Source: Kumtagia sp964244725
Lineage (GTDB): Bacteria; Pseudomonadota; Alphaproteobacteria; Rhizobiales; Rhizobiaceae
Direction: 5' to 3'
Assembly (NCBI GenBank): GCA_964244725.1
Contig: CAXTJQ010000006.1
Span: forward strand, 62,001 to 126,000
DNA: 64,000 nt
Position 1 is the stretch's first letter; each line of letters starts with the position of its first letter. Shown here piece after piece: positions 1-8,124 of the stretch. The translations under genes were made by a program, and so were the position numbers. The notes beneath the pieces are model-generated. The model was not told the DNA's origin, did no database searches, and saw only the letters and a program-made list of their open reading frames with translations.

Positions 1-395
1 GCCGGCGTCGGCTCAGGCTTGCGCTCTGGCGTATCAGGCATGGGAATCGGCTTGTCGACGGGCTTGGGCTGCGGCGGCGGGACATCGGTCGTCTTGACCG
101 GCTTGGGCGTCGGCTCCGGCGTCGGTGGCTCGGGCGTGTCGATGCTGTTCTCGCCAGCGTTTCGCGCGTCCGCCACGACATCGGGTCGGGCCGTCGGCTT
201 GGGCGCCGCCATCTCTTTCAGAGGCGCCGTCTTGTCGCCTTGCTGGATCTGCGACAGGTCGGAAATCGGTACGATCTCGACAGGGAACGATTCGGTATTG
301 ACGACCTCCATCGGCGGCGGCGCCGACAGCGTCAGCAAGCCGAAGCCAAGGACGACGGCGTGCAGGACGACCGATGTGGCGAGGCCGGCCTTCAT
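1..395 (-). CDS. tolA: TolA-like cell envelope protein, N-terminal part (runs off the left edge)
   Basis: This reads without a stop from an ATG at 395 to the window edge, giving about 131 residues. A hydrophobic N-terminal segment (about residues 5-25, starting MKAGLATSVVLHAVVLGFG) is followed by a Pro/Lys/Glu/Thr-rich stretch with repeated PEPTP- and PKP-like units, typical of the anchor and periplasm-spanning domain II of TolA/TonB proteins. The start lies 7 bases after the tolR stop, so it is the third gene of tolQRA. TolA normally links the TolQR motor in the inner membrane to TolB-Pal at the outer membrane. The C-terminal domain is outside the window, so a TonB-like end cannot be excluded. 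Confidence 0.82.
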   Translation of the reverse strand, partial: MKAGLATSVVLHAVVLGFGLLTLSAPPPMEVVNTESFPVEIVPISDLSQIQQGDKTAPLKEMAAPKPTARPDVVADARNAGENSIDTPEPPTPEPTPKPVKTTDVPPPQPKPVDKPIPMPDTPERKPEPTP

Positions 396-402
396 CTCCG
401 GA

Positions 403-864
403 TCAGGCGCCCTGTTCCGGCAGCGTGATCAGGCCGATGTTCTTGAAGCCGGCGGCGCTGATCTGCGCCATCACCTTCATGACGGTGCCGTAGTCCGCCA
501 TCTTGTCGCCGCGGATGAAGATGCGCTCGTCATAGCCGGTCTTGGCGATCGCCATCAGTTTGGGCACCACCTCCTCGATCGGGATCTCGGTCTCCTGCAG
601 GTGTACCGCGCCGGCCTGGTTGACGGAGATCGTGATCGGCTGGGTGTCGGAGTTCATCTCCTTGGCCGCCGTTTCGGGCAGGTCGATCGGCACGCCGACG
701 GTCATCAGCGGCGCGGCCACCATGAAGATGATCAAGAGCACCAGCATCACGTCGACGAACGGCGTGACGTTGATCTCGGACATGAGGCCGTGATGACGGC
801 CGCGCCGCCGGTGGCCGCGGCCACCCCGGCCCGAGCCGCCGCCGGAACTCGTGGACATCCCCAT
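403..864 (-). CDS. tolR: TolR, proton-driven motor subunit of the Tol-Pal system
   Basis: A 153-residue ExbD/TolR family protein. A basic Gly/Arg-rich N-terminus is followed by the family signature SEINVTPFVDVMLVLLIIFMV at about residues 29-49. It contains the single transmembrane helix and the Asp (in PFVDVML) that carries protons through the TolQ-TolR channel. The rest is the small periplasmic domain, with the expected motif IFIRGDKMADYG. It lies directly between tolQ and tolA on the same strand. The Gly/Arg-rich leader is longer than in E. coli TolR; an internal Met at residue 28 (MSEIN) is an alternative start. Identity is secure. Confidence 0.95.
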   Translation of the reverse strand: MGMSTSSGGGSGRGGRGHRRRGRHHGLMSEINVTPFVDVMLVLLIIFMVAAPLMTVGVPIDLPETAAKEMNSDTQPITISVNQAGAVHLQETEIPIEEVVPKLMAIAKTGYDERIFIRGDKMADYGTVMKVMAQISAAGFKNIGLITLPEQGA

Positions 865-888
865 GTTATATCCCTCTAGGCCTGCGGC

Positions 889-1599
889 CTAAGCTTTCTG
901 CGGCACTTTTTCATCGATTTGCCGCGAGAGTATGGCCGAGAACTCGTCGGCGAACCCCTCCATGCGCACGCCGAGCTTACCGGCGTCCGACGACAGCTTG
1001 TTGTAGGCGATGACGGCTGGAATGGCCGCGAGCAGGCCGATCGCGGTGGCGAGAAGCGCCTCGGCGATGCCGGGCGCGACGACCGCGAGGTTGGTCGACT
1101 TCGAGCCGGCGATCGCCTGGAACGAGGTCATGATGCCGACCACCGTGCCGAACAGCCCGATGAACGGAGCGGCCGAGCCGATGGTCGCCAGGAAGCCGAG
1201 GCGCCCCTCGAGCCGCTCCATCTCGCGCGTCAAGGCAAGGTCCATCGCCTTGTCGATCCGGTTTTGCAGGCTGAGCGGCGTGCGCGCGCCCTTCTCGAAG
1301 GATTTCTTCCATTCGCGCATCGCCGCCACGAAAATCGATCCCATGCCGGCCGGCTTTCGGTCCGCGAGCGTGCGGTAGAGTTCGTCGAGCGACTGTCCGG
1401 ACCAGAACACCTGCTCGAAGCGCGCGAGCGCGCGCCGCAGCCTGGCGAAGGTCACGAGCTTGTCGACCACGATCGCCCAGGTCCAGACCGACGCGCAGAG
1501 CAGTCCGATCATCACTGCCTTGACGACCCATCCGGCCTGCATGAACAGCGCCCAAATCGAGAGCTGCACGCCCGGCTCGGCGAGGGGTAGGTTTTCCAT
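889..1599 (-). CDS. tolQ: TolQ, MotA/TolQ/ExbB family motor subunit
   Basis: A 236-residue inner-membrane protein with three hydrophobic segments. The first is at about residues 20-40; the other two, near residues 135-200, include the family motif GLFGTVVGIMTSFQAI and a second stretch rich in Ala/Gly (GIAEALLATAIGLLAAIPAV). I chose the ATG at 1599 because it gives the family's normal length and N-terminus (MENLPLAEPG) and is preceded by an AAAGGG-like ribosome site; the frame is open for about 80 further codons upstream. It is the first gene of tolQRA and forms the proton channel with TolR. Its usual upstream neighbour ybgC is 17 kb away in this window. Confidence 0.95.
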   Translation of the reverse strand: MENLPLAEPGVQLSIWALFMQAGWVVKAVMIGLLCASVWTWAIVVDKLVTFARLRRALARFEQVFWSGQSLDELYRTLADRKPAGMGSIFVAAMREWKKSFEKGARTPLSLQNRIDKAMDLALTREMERLEGRLGFLATIGSAAPFIGLFGTVVGIMTSFQAIAGSKSTNLAVVAPGIAEALLATAIGLLAAIPAVIAYNKLSSDAGKLGVRMEGFADEFSAILSRQIDEKVPQKA

Positions 1600-1854
1600 G
1601 ATCAGACAGCCCTTTAGTAAAGTGGCGCGGCGGCCGAGCCGGCCCCACGCCGCATTTCGTATCAGTCCCGCGCGCGGAATTCCGCGCTGCCCCGAAATGC
1701 GGCGATGCGGCCTTTTCAGGGCAAAGTTTGGTGAAACGAAGGCGCAAAAACTCCTGGAATCTTCACCGATTCCTTCATGGCCCGTTATGGTTAACGATGG
1801 GTTGATTTTCGCACTGCGCAATCGTGGACGGCGCAACCGTTGCCGCGCCGGCGG

Positions 1855-2883
1855 TCACCGTTCCGTGAGTTTGAGCTCGATGCGCCGGTTCTTGTTGCGC
1901 GCCTCGTCCGTGTCGGCGGGATCGAGCGGCTGGAACTCTCCGAAGCCGGCCGCCACGAGCCGGTTGGCCGGCACGCCGTTGGCGATCAAATATTTCACGA
2001 CCGATGTCGCCCGGCCAGAAGACAGCTCCCAATTGTCGCGGTATCGTCCCGCGCCCGACAGGGGCCGGTTGTCGGTATGGCCGTCGACCCGCAGCACCCA
2101 ATTGATTTCCGCCGGGATCTCCTTCTGCAATTCGATGATCGCCTGGGCAAGCTTCAGCATCTCGCCCCGCCCTGCATCGTTGATCTCCTCCGAGCCGACC
2201 GGAAACAGCACTTCGGACTGGAAGACGAAACGGTCGCCGACGATGCGGATGTTCTCGCGGTCGGACAGGATGTCGCGCAGCCGCCCGAAGAAGTCGGAGC
2301 GGTAGCGGTTCAGTTCCTGCACCCGCTGCGCCAGCGCGACGTTCAGGCGCTTGCCGAGATCGGCGATCTTGGTGTTGGACTCGCGGTCCCGGTTTTCCGA
2401 CGCGTCGAGCGCGGTCTCCAGCGCGCCGATCTGCTGGCGCAGCGCCGCGATCTGCTGGTTCAGGAGTTCGACCTGGCTCATCGCCTGCTGGCTGAACTGG
2501 CGCTGCGTGTCAAGTTCGCCCGACAGTTCGCCAACCCTCTCCGTCGCCTGCGTGCCCGCGCCGGCATCGCGGTCCAGCAATTGCTGCAGCCGGGACCTTT
2601 CGCTCTGCGCGGCATCGAGCGAAGCCTGGAGATTAACCAGTTGATCCTGCGAATCCTGACCGTTCGACCGTTCGAGAGCCAGCAACTGCGTCAACTCGTT
2701 GAGCTGCGAGTTCAGGCGGTTCATCACCGCGTCCTTGCCCGTGATTTCGCGCGACAACAGGAACTGCGCCAGCACGAACACCGACAGCAGGAACATGATC
2801 GCCAGCAGCAAAGTCGATAGCGCATCGACGAAGCCCGGCCAATAGTCGATCCGGCGGTCGGTCCGCCTTCGCGCGAGAGCCAT
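1855..2883 (-). CDS. OmpA-family peptidoglycan-binding protein with MotB-like N-terminus
   Basis: A 342-residue protein in three parts. One transmembrane helix near residues 15-40 is preceded by PGFVDALST, with an Asp placed like the proton-binding Asp of MotB. A long heptad-rich coiled coil covers about residues 45-190. The C-terminal OmpA domain (about 215-340) has VDGHTDNRP and NKNRRIELKL motifs for peptidoglycan binding. It starts exactly where the stop of the upstream MotA-like gene ends, so the two form a unit. Such pairs are often labelled flagellar MotAB, but no flagellar genes are near. A stator-like envelope complex alongside Tol is the better guess. Confidence 0.85.
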   Translation of the reverse strand: MALARRRTDRRIDYWPGFVDALSTLLLAIMFLLSVFVLAQFLLSREITGKDAVMNRLNSQLNELTQLLALERSNGQDSQDQLVNLQASLDAAQSERSRLQQLLDRDAGAGTQATERVGELSGELDTQRQFSQQAMSQVELLNQQIAALRQQIGALETALDASENRDRESNTKIADLGKRLNVALAQRVQELNRYRSDFFGRLRDILSDRENIRIVGDRFVFQSEVLFPVGSEEINDAGRGEMLKLAQAIIELQKEIPAEINWVLRVDGHTDNRPLSGAGRYRDNWELSSGRATSVVKYLIANGVPANRLVAAGFGEFQPLDPADTDEARNKNRRIELKLTER

Positions 2884-3906
2884 TTAGACGCGGTCCCGCT
2901 GCTTCAGCGCGTCGGCGATTCTGTCGAGCGTCGTGCGCAGCGCGCGTTGCTCGGCCGATTGCGCCTCGACCCAGTCGCGCATGATCTGCTGTTCGCTGCG
3001 CATGTTCTTGACCAGGCCCGAGATCCCGTCGGCGAGGTTTGCCATGGCGGTGGCGATGCGCGGATTGGAGCCGCCGTTCTCCTGCATCGTCTTGAGCCGT
3101 TCGGTCAGGTCCTTCAGATCCTCGGAGCCGCCGGCCGCCACCGGATCGGCTGCCACGACGATGTCGGACGACAGGTCGGTGACCGACGACAGCCAGTTCT
3201 CGAGTTCCGTATAGAACCGCGTCTGCGAACGTCCGGCCTGGAGGTCGAGGAAGCCGAGCACCAGCGAACTCGCCAAACCGAACAGCGACGACGAGAACGC
3301 CGTGCCCATGCCGGCCAGCGGCGCCGCCAGGCCACTCTTCAGCGCATCCAGCACCGCGGAGGCGTCGCCGGTGCCCGGATCGAGCGACTGGATCGTATCG
3401 CCGATCGAACCGATCGTGCCGAGCAGTCCCCAGAACGTCCCGAGCAGGCCGAGGAACACCAGGAGGCCGATCAGGTAACGCGAGATGTCGCGCGTCTCGT
3501 CGAGCCGCGTTGCGATCGAATCGAGCATGGTGCGCATCGAATTGGTCGAGAGCGCCATGCTGGCGGAGCGGCTGAGCAGCGCCTTCATCGGCGCGAGCAG
3601 CACCGGCTGCGTCGCCTCGGAGCCGGCGCGGAACGAATTGACCCAGCGCACCTCGCGGAAGAGCCGCGCGACCTGCGCGAAGGCGAGCAGGATGCCGACG
3701 ATCAGCACGCCGACGATCAGCCCGTTGAGGCCGGGATTGCTGACGAAGGCGGTCCGGATCTGCCGCGTCAGGATCGCCGCGATGAAGGCGACGATGACGA
3801 GGAAGATCACCATCGACAACAGGAAGACCTGCGGGCTCGACAGCTTGTACGGATCGTAGGCCTTGTCCGAGGACTTGCCGATACCGATGCTGCTCAAAAC
3901 CGACAT
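2884..3906 (-). CDS. MotA/TolQ/ExbB-like membrane protein
   Basis: A 340-residue inner-membrane protein. Two hydrophobic segments lie in the first 90 residues. A central pair near residues 145-225 carries the channel motifs LLGTFWGLLGTIGSIGDT and AGMGTAFSSSLFGLASSLVL. These match the proton-channel helices of the MotA/TolQ/ExbB superfamily. The tail is soluble and probably helical. It sits immediately upstream of the OmpA/MotB-like gene with no intergenic base and presumably forms its motor partner. The role is unknown; the order beside tolQRA hints at envelope maintenance rather than motility. Confidence 0.83.
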   Translation of the reverse strand: MSVLSSIGIGKSSDKAYDPYKLSSPQVFLLSMVIFLVIVAFIAAILTRQIRTAFVSNPGLNGLIVGVLIVGILLAFAQVARLFREVRWVNSFRAGSEATQPVLLAPMKALLSRSASMALSTNSMRTMLDSIATRLDETRDISRYLIGLLVFLGLLGTFWGLLGTIGSIGDTIQSLDPGTGDASAVLDALKSGLAAPLAGMGTAFSSSLFGLASSLVLGFLDLQAGRSQTRFYTELENWLSSVTDLSSDIVVAADPVAAGGSEDLKDLTERLKTMQENGGSNPRIATAMANLADGISGLVKNMRSEQQIMRDWVEAQSAEQRALRTTLDRIADALKQRDRV

Positions 3907-4009
3907 TCTTGCCCCTGGCAGAAGACTGCTGCTCGTTTGGCCCGGACTCTAAGCGGAATTGTGACGAAAATGAAAGGCGCGGCGTCGCTAGGCGAGCCGG
4001 CTTTGGCGG

Positions 4010-4699
4010 TCAGGCGCGGTCGATGACCAGGCAATCCATGATCGCCGCGAGATGCAGTGCGGCGCCCATCACCACGAAGGCATGCCACGCCGCGGACTGG
4101 AAACGCAACTGCTGGCAGACATAGAAGATGACGCCGCAGGAATACGCGATCCCGCCCGCGACGATGAACAATACGGTGCGCTGGGACAGCGTGGCGAATA
4201 GCGTCTGCGCGACCGCGGCGCCGCTCCACCCGATTGCAAGATAGAAGACAACCGCCAGTCGGTCGAAGCGGCCCGGCAGGAAAATCTTGATGCCCATGCC
4301 GAAAAGCGCCGCGCCCCAGACGACCGCCGTCATCGTGCCGGCGAGCGCACGGTCGTCGAGCTGCGCCAGGAAAGGTGTGTAGGTGCCGGCGATGAGGAGG
4401 TAGATCGCAGCGTGGTCGAGACGCCGCAGGATCCATTTCACCCGCGACACCGGCCAGAGATTGTAGGCGAAAGATACCGACATCAACGTCAGCAGTGACG
4501 CGACGTAAAACAGTGTCGCGACATACTCCCAAGGCCCGGTGCGGAAAGCTGCGAAGGCCAGCAGGATCGATCCCGCCGAGATGGCGGCCACTAGCCCGAT
4601 CGCGTGCACCACCCCGTCCGCGATCAGTTCGGCCTTGGAATAGGCGAACCGGCCGCGAAACGGCAGATCGACATGCGAGGATTGACCGTCGAAGCTCAT
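4010..4699 (-). CDS. Hemolysin III family (HlyIII/PAQR-type) membrane protein
   Basis: A 229-residue protein with seven predicted membrane segments. The family's conserved His residues are visible: ADGVVHAIG near residue 30, RRLDHAAIYLLIAGTYTPF near residues 92-110, and AAWHAFVVMGAALH near the C-terminus. In the PAQR superfamily these residues bind a metal in the membrane. Bacterial members are thought to act on membrane lipid homeostasis; actual haemolytic activity is rarely shown. It stands alone, separated from the motor genes by about 100 bases and 52 bases before the stop of the phosphatase gene. Confidence 0.88.
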   Translation of the reverse strand: MSFDGQSSHVDLPFRGRFAYSKAELIADGVVHAIGLVAAISAGSILLAFAAFRTGPWEYVATLFYVASLLTLMSVSFAYNLWPVSRVKWILRRLDHAAIYLLIAGTYTPFLAQLDDRALAGTMTAVVWGAALFGMGIKIFLPGRFDRLAVVFYLAIGWSGAAVAQTLFATLSQRTVLFIVAGGIAYSCGVIFYVCQQLRFQSAAWHAFVVMGAALHLAAIMDCLVIDRA

Positions 4700-4751
4700 C
4701 GTCCCAATATCGCTCTTGCGGGCGGGTGGGGCAAGCAGTCCGTCGTCGCGG

Positions 4752-5552
4752 TCAACGCGAAGTGACCGGCTGGTCGAGCGTTTTCAAGAGCGCACGCTGG
4801 ATCGCTTCGTTGCCTGCGACGATGCCGCCGCCCTCGAGCATGTCCTGACCGCCCTTGCGGTCGCTGATGTAACCTCCCGCTTCGCGGATGAGAAGCATAC
4901 CGGCGGCGATGTCCCAGGCGTGCAGCCCGGTTTCCCAGAAGCCGTCCATGCGGCCTGCCGCGACATAGGCGAGGTCGAGCGCCGCCGAGCCGAGGCGGCG
5001 CACGCCGGACACTTGGTTCATCACGTTGCGCATCTCGACGAGATAGGCGCCGTGCTGCGGACGGCCGAGATGCGGAATGCCGGTGCCGACGATGCAATCG
5101 GACAATTTGCTTCGAGCCGCCACGCGAAGCCTGCGATCGTTCATGAACGCGCCGCCGCCGCGCTCCGTCGTGTAGAGCTCGTCCATCGCCGGGTTGTAGA
5201 TGACCCCAGCGATGAGCTGCCCCTGCCGCTCGAGCGCGATCGAAATGGAGAAGACCGGCAGCCCGTGCAGGAAATTGGTCGTGCCGTCGAGCGGATCGAC
5301 GATCCAGCGATGTTGGTCGTCATCGCCCGCCACCGCGCCGCGCTCTTCCATCAAGAACCCGTAGCCGGCGCGCGCCTTGGACAATTCAGCGAAAAGGATG
5401 TCCTCGGCCTTGCGGTCGGCCTGGCTGACGAAGTCCCCGGGGCCCTTCATCGACACCTGCAGGTTCTGGACCTCGCCGAAGTCGCGCGACAGCGACCGGC
5501 CGGCCTTCAGCGCCGCCTGGACCATGACATTGAGCAGTGCGGAACGAGCCAT
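4752..5552 (-). CDS. suhB: Inositol monophosphatase family protein (SuhB-like)
   Basis: A 266-residue Mg-dependent phosphatase. The metal and substrate motifs are all present: EERG near residue 70, WIVDPLDGTTNFLHG near residues 83-97, and WDIAAGMLLIREAGG near residues 208-223. The N-terminus (GDFVSQADRKAEDIL) is typical. Likely substrates are myo-inositol-1-phosphate or a related sugar phosphate; SuhB homologues also bind rRNA antitermination complexes. It lies downstream of efp on the same strand, separated by about 140 bases that hold the GGCAGTC inverted repeat arrays. Confidence 0.9.
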   Translation of the reverse strand: MARSALLNVMVQAALKAGRSLSRDFGEVQNLQVSMKGPGDFVSQADRKAEDILFAELSKARAGYGFLMEERGAVAGDDDQHRWIVDPLDGTTNFLHGLPVFSISIALERQGQLIAGVIYNPAMDELYTTERGGGAFMNDRRLRVAARSKLSDCIVGTGIPHLGRPQHGAYLVEMRNVMNQVSGVRRLGSAALDLAYVAAGRMDGFWETGLHAWDIAAGMLLIREAGGYISDRKGGQDMLEGGGIVAGNEAIQRALLKTLDQPVTSR

Positions 5553-5563
5553 GAAGTTATCCC

Positions 5564-5685
5564 GGCAGTCGGCAGTCCACAGTCGGCAGTCGGGTGAAAC
5601 CCGTCGCCAACTCGTCGCCGCTTTTATAGAAAGCCTCGCGAAAAAAACCCGACCGCCGACTGCCGACTGCCGACTGCCGACTGCC
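5564..5685. repeat. Inverted arrays of the heptamer GGCAGTC between efp and suhB
   Basis: On the left arm, GGCAGTC occurs at 5564-5570, 5571-5577 and 5585-5591, with a variant CACAGTC at 5578-5584. On the right arm the reverse complement GACTGCC occurs four times in tandem at 5658-5685, after a variant GACCGCC at 5651-5657. The arms can pair into a long hairpin with a loop of roughly 55 bases. It may act as a transcript-processing or attenuation element between efp and suhB, or be a small dispersed repeat; the sequence does not decide. Confidence 0.85.
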
Positions 5686-5692
5686 TTTCATC

Positions 5693-6259
5693 TCAATCCG
5701 CCCGCCGAACATACGTCAGCTCATTTGTGTCGACGATCACGCGCTCGCCGGACGCGATGAAGGGCGGCACGAGGATGCGGATGCCGTTTTCCAGGATCGC
5801 CGGCTTGTAGGAGGAGGCGGCCGTCTGGCCCCGGACGACAGGATCGGCCTCGGCGATCGCCAGCGTCACCTGATCCGGCAATGCGATGCCGATCGGCCGC
5901 TCGTCGTGGAGCCTGACCGTCACCATCATCCCGTCCTGCAGGAAGGCGCCGCGGTCGCCGACGAAGTCCTTCTGCAGTTCGAGTTGCTCGTAGGTCGTCG
6001 TATCCATGAAGATCAGCGCGTCGCCCTGCTCATAAAGATAGGAGAAATCCTTTTGCTCGAGCTGGATCTTCTCGACCGTCTCGGCCGACCGGAAGCGCTC
6101 GTTGAGCTTGGCGCCGTTGATCAGGTTTTTGAGTTCGACCTGGTTGTAGGCGCCGCCCTTGCCGGGCTTGACCGTGTTCGTCCTGACTGCCGCCCACAGT
6201 CCGCCATCGTGCTCGATGACGTCGCCGGGACGGATTTCGTTGCCGTTGATCTTGGCCAT
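5693..6259 (-). CDS. efp: Translation elongation factor P
   Basis: 188 residues, the standard length for EF-P. EF-P binds between the P and E sites of stalled ribosomes and helps peptide bond formation at polyproline stretches. The N-terminal KOW-like domain carries PGKGGAY near residue 30, with the Lys that is modified with beta-lysine in organisms having EpmA/EpmB. The C-terminal OB domains end as expected (GERVIVDTNELTYVRRAD). I chose the ATG at 6259 (MAKINGNEIRPGD), which matches the family N-terminus; an in-frame Met ten codons upstream is unlikely. A Pro-rich client, TolA, is in the same window. Confidence 0.96.
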   Translation of the reverse strand: MAKINGNEIRPGDVIEHDGGLWAAVRTNTVKPGKGGAYNQVELKNLINGAKLNERFRSAETVEKIQLEQKDFSYLYEQGDALIFMDTTTYEQLELQKDFVGDRGAFLQDGMMVTVRLHDERPIGIALPDQVTLAIAEADPVVRGQTAASSYKPAILENGIRILVPPFIASGERVIVDTNELTYVRRAD

Positions 6260-6349
6260 GGGCGTCGCGATCCGGAGGGAAGTCTCCACGCCAGCGGCGG
6301 GTTGGCGGCTCCAAGACCATAAATCGGAGAGGGAGGCAAGAGACCGGGG

Positions 6350-7351
6350 TCAGCGCAGCCGGTTGGCGCGCTCCAGCGCCGCCTTGACCTCCTCGTCGGT
6401 AAGCCCGTCGAGAAAATCCTCCATGACCGGGTCGATCAGTCCGGCGCGCCGCGCGAGCAGATACCAGGAGGCCGCCGCACCCATGTCCGGCGCCGCGCCG
6501 ATCCCCTGCATGAACAGCTTGGCGACATTGTTTTCAGCCGCGACGTTGCCGCCGCGCGCCGCGCGCAGCAGCCAGGCGAAGCCTTCGCTCTCGTTGCGCG
6601 GTCCGCCGCGCCCGGCCATGATCCACCGTCCGAGATCGAGCTGGGCCGTATCGAAGTTCTGCCGCGCCGCCAGCAGCAGCCAGCGCCTCGCCTCGACATC
6701 GTCCGCCTTCTTGCCGCCGATGCCATTGGCGACGTACTGCGACATCGCGTATTGCGCATCGGCAAGGCCGTTCTCGGCCGCCCGCGAATAGTAGCCCACC
6801 GCCTTCGCCAGGCCGCGCTCGCCCGGTTCCTGCTTAAGGAGCAATTGGGCGAAGTTGAACTGAGCCAGCCGGTTGCCGGCTTCGGCCGCCGCTTGCATCA
6901 GGGCGTAAGCTTCCTTTTCGTCCTTCCTGACGAAGCGCCCGTCGAGAAGCATCAGCGAGTACTGGAACTGCGCCTCGGGGATGCCCTGTTCGGAAGCAAG
7001 CGCATACCACCGCGCCGCTTCCGCCTCGTCCCGTTTGCGGCCGAGTCCGCGCGACAGGATCTCGGCGAGCAGCGTTTGCGCCGCGGGATCGCCGGCCTGC
7101 GCCCGCGGCAGGCCGAGGTTGTAGGCGGTGATGTACAGGCCGCGCTGGAACGCGCCGAACGCCGGATCGGGCTGCTTGGCCCCGTAACGCTCCGGATCGA
7201 CGTTGCCGTCGCGCGTCATCCCGCCGCCGAATCGCTCGGGGTCGGCCCCTCGCATGCTCCAGCGGTCGTCAGCCATCCCGGCCGCCTGCAACGGCGCGGC
7301 GGCTGCCAGCATCGACGCCGTGAGCATCGCGAGCGCGGCGCTCCGAAGCAT
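6350..7351 (-). CDS. Sel1-repeat (tetratricopeptide-like) exported protein
   Basis: A 333-residue protein starting at an ATG one base after the stop of the ThiE-like gene. Residues 1-25 form a signal peptide ending near PLQAAG. Several Sel1-like helical repeats follow from about residue 95 to 290, with motifs such as ARWYALASEQGIPEAQFQYS, AVGYYSRAAENGLADAQYA and AASWYLLARRAGL. Sel1 repeats make protein-binding scaffolds, often in the periplasm. The frame is open for 90 codons further upstream, but that part overlaps the neighbouring gene and lacks a signal peptide. The specific partner is unknown. Confidence 0.85.
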   Translation of the reverse strand: MLRSAALAMLTASMLAAAAPLQAAGMADDRWSMRGADPERFGGGMTRDGNVDPERYGAKQPDPAFGAFQRGLYITAYNLGLPRAQAGDPAAQTLLAEILSRGLGRKRDEAEAARWYALASEQGIPEAQFQYSLMLLDGRFVRKDEKEAYALMQAAAEAGNRLAQFNFAQLLLKQEPGERGLAKAVGYYSRAAENGLADAQYAMSQYVANGIGGKKADDVEARRWLLLAARQNFDTAQLDLGRWIMAGRGGPRNESEGFAWLLRAARGGNVAAENNVAKLFMQGIGAAPDMGAAASWYLLARRAGLIDPVMEDFLDGLTDEEVKAALERANRLR

Positions 7352-7352
7352 G

Positions 7353-8012
7353 TCAGCCCTCGAGACGGGGCGCAACGCGATCGAGGATGGCGTTGGCCTC
7401 GGCGATGGCGGCGGCCGGATCGACGCCCTCGCCAAAGACGGCGTTCGAAAGCGCGACGAATTCGACCCCCGTCGCCGCGACCTGGTCGATTGTCGTGATG
7501 TCGGACCCGCCGAGCACGATGCAAGGCACCTCGACCACGTCGGCCCACCAGGTCCCGAGCGCGATGTTACGGCGGTGCGGCTCAGGCTTGTTGTCGTAGC
7601 CGAAGCGGCCGAAGAAGACATAGTCGGGCTGCGTTTCGCCGAGTTCGAGCGCGTCGTCGCGCGTCGTCGCGCCGCCCGCGCCGACGATCATTCGGCCTTG
7701 CTGGCGCTCGATGGTGTTTGCGAGTTCGCTCTTGCCGGACTGGATGTGGATGCCATCGGCGCCGACGCGGCCGGCCACGCGGGTATCGTCGGCGACGATC
7801 ACGGCGATCCCGGCCGCCTGCGCGATCGGGACGATCTCCTCGGCGAAGGCCTGGAAGGACGCCTCGTCCTGAGGGTTCGCCGGCAGGATCAGCGAGGCGA
7901 TGTCCCCTGCGGCCGCCGCTGCGCGCAGGCGCGGCGCGAAGGCTGCGGCGGTTTCGTTGGCCGGCGCGATGAGCACGACGCGGCAGCGGTTGGGTGGAGA
8001 CATTGCGGTCAT
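7353..8012 (-). CDS. Thiamine phosphate synthase-like (ThiE/TenI fold) protein
   Basis: A 219-residue TIM-barrel protein. It has the ThiE/TenI-type phosphate-binding segments: ADGIHIQSG near residue 85, DYVFFGRFG near 130, VLGGSDITTIDQVAATG near 165-182 and ALSNAVFG near 190. No other thiamine biosynthesis gene is near, and several ThiE active-site residues are not obvious, so a TenI-like or unknown role is possible. It overlaps nothing upstream and faces the TauE/SafE gene across a 110-base divergent region. Its stop lies one base before the Sel1 gene start, so the two are probably co-transcribed. Confidence 0.75.
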   Translation of the reverse strand: MTAMSPPNRCRVVLIAPANETAAAFAPRLRAAAAAGDIASLILPANPQDEASFQAFAEEIVPIAQAAGIAVIVADDTRVAGRVGADGIHIQSGKSELANTIERQQGRMIVGAGGATTRDDALELGETQPDYVFFGRFGYDNKPEPHRRNIALGTWWADVVEVPCIVLGGSDITTIDQVAATGVEFVALSNAVFGEGVDPAAAIAEANAILDRVAPRLEG

Positions 8013-8124
8013 CTGGATTCCGTGGCCACGCCGTCATGCCGCGCGATCGTGGTTGCATTTTGGCATAGACCACGCCATCCGATTTGAACAGGCCGCGCCA
8101 TCGCCCCGGCCAGGACGCCCGCCG

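Noticed and set aside
2884..3906. Flagellar motor protein MotA
   Set aside because: The fold matches, but there are no flagellar genes and the neighbour has an OmpA plus coiled-coil layout; I kept only the family-level call.
5564..5685. CRISPR-like array
   Set aside because: Units are only seven bases, adjacent without spacers, and inverted; no cas genes are near.
7353..8012. True thiE of thiamine biosynthesis
   Set aside because: No thi genes or THI riboswitch nearby; I kept a ThiE/TenI-like call.
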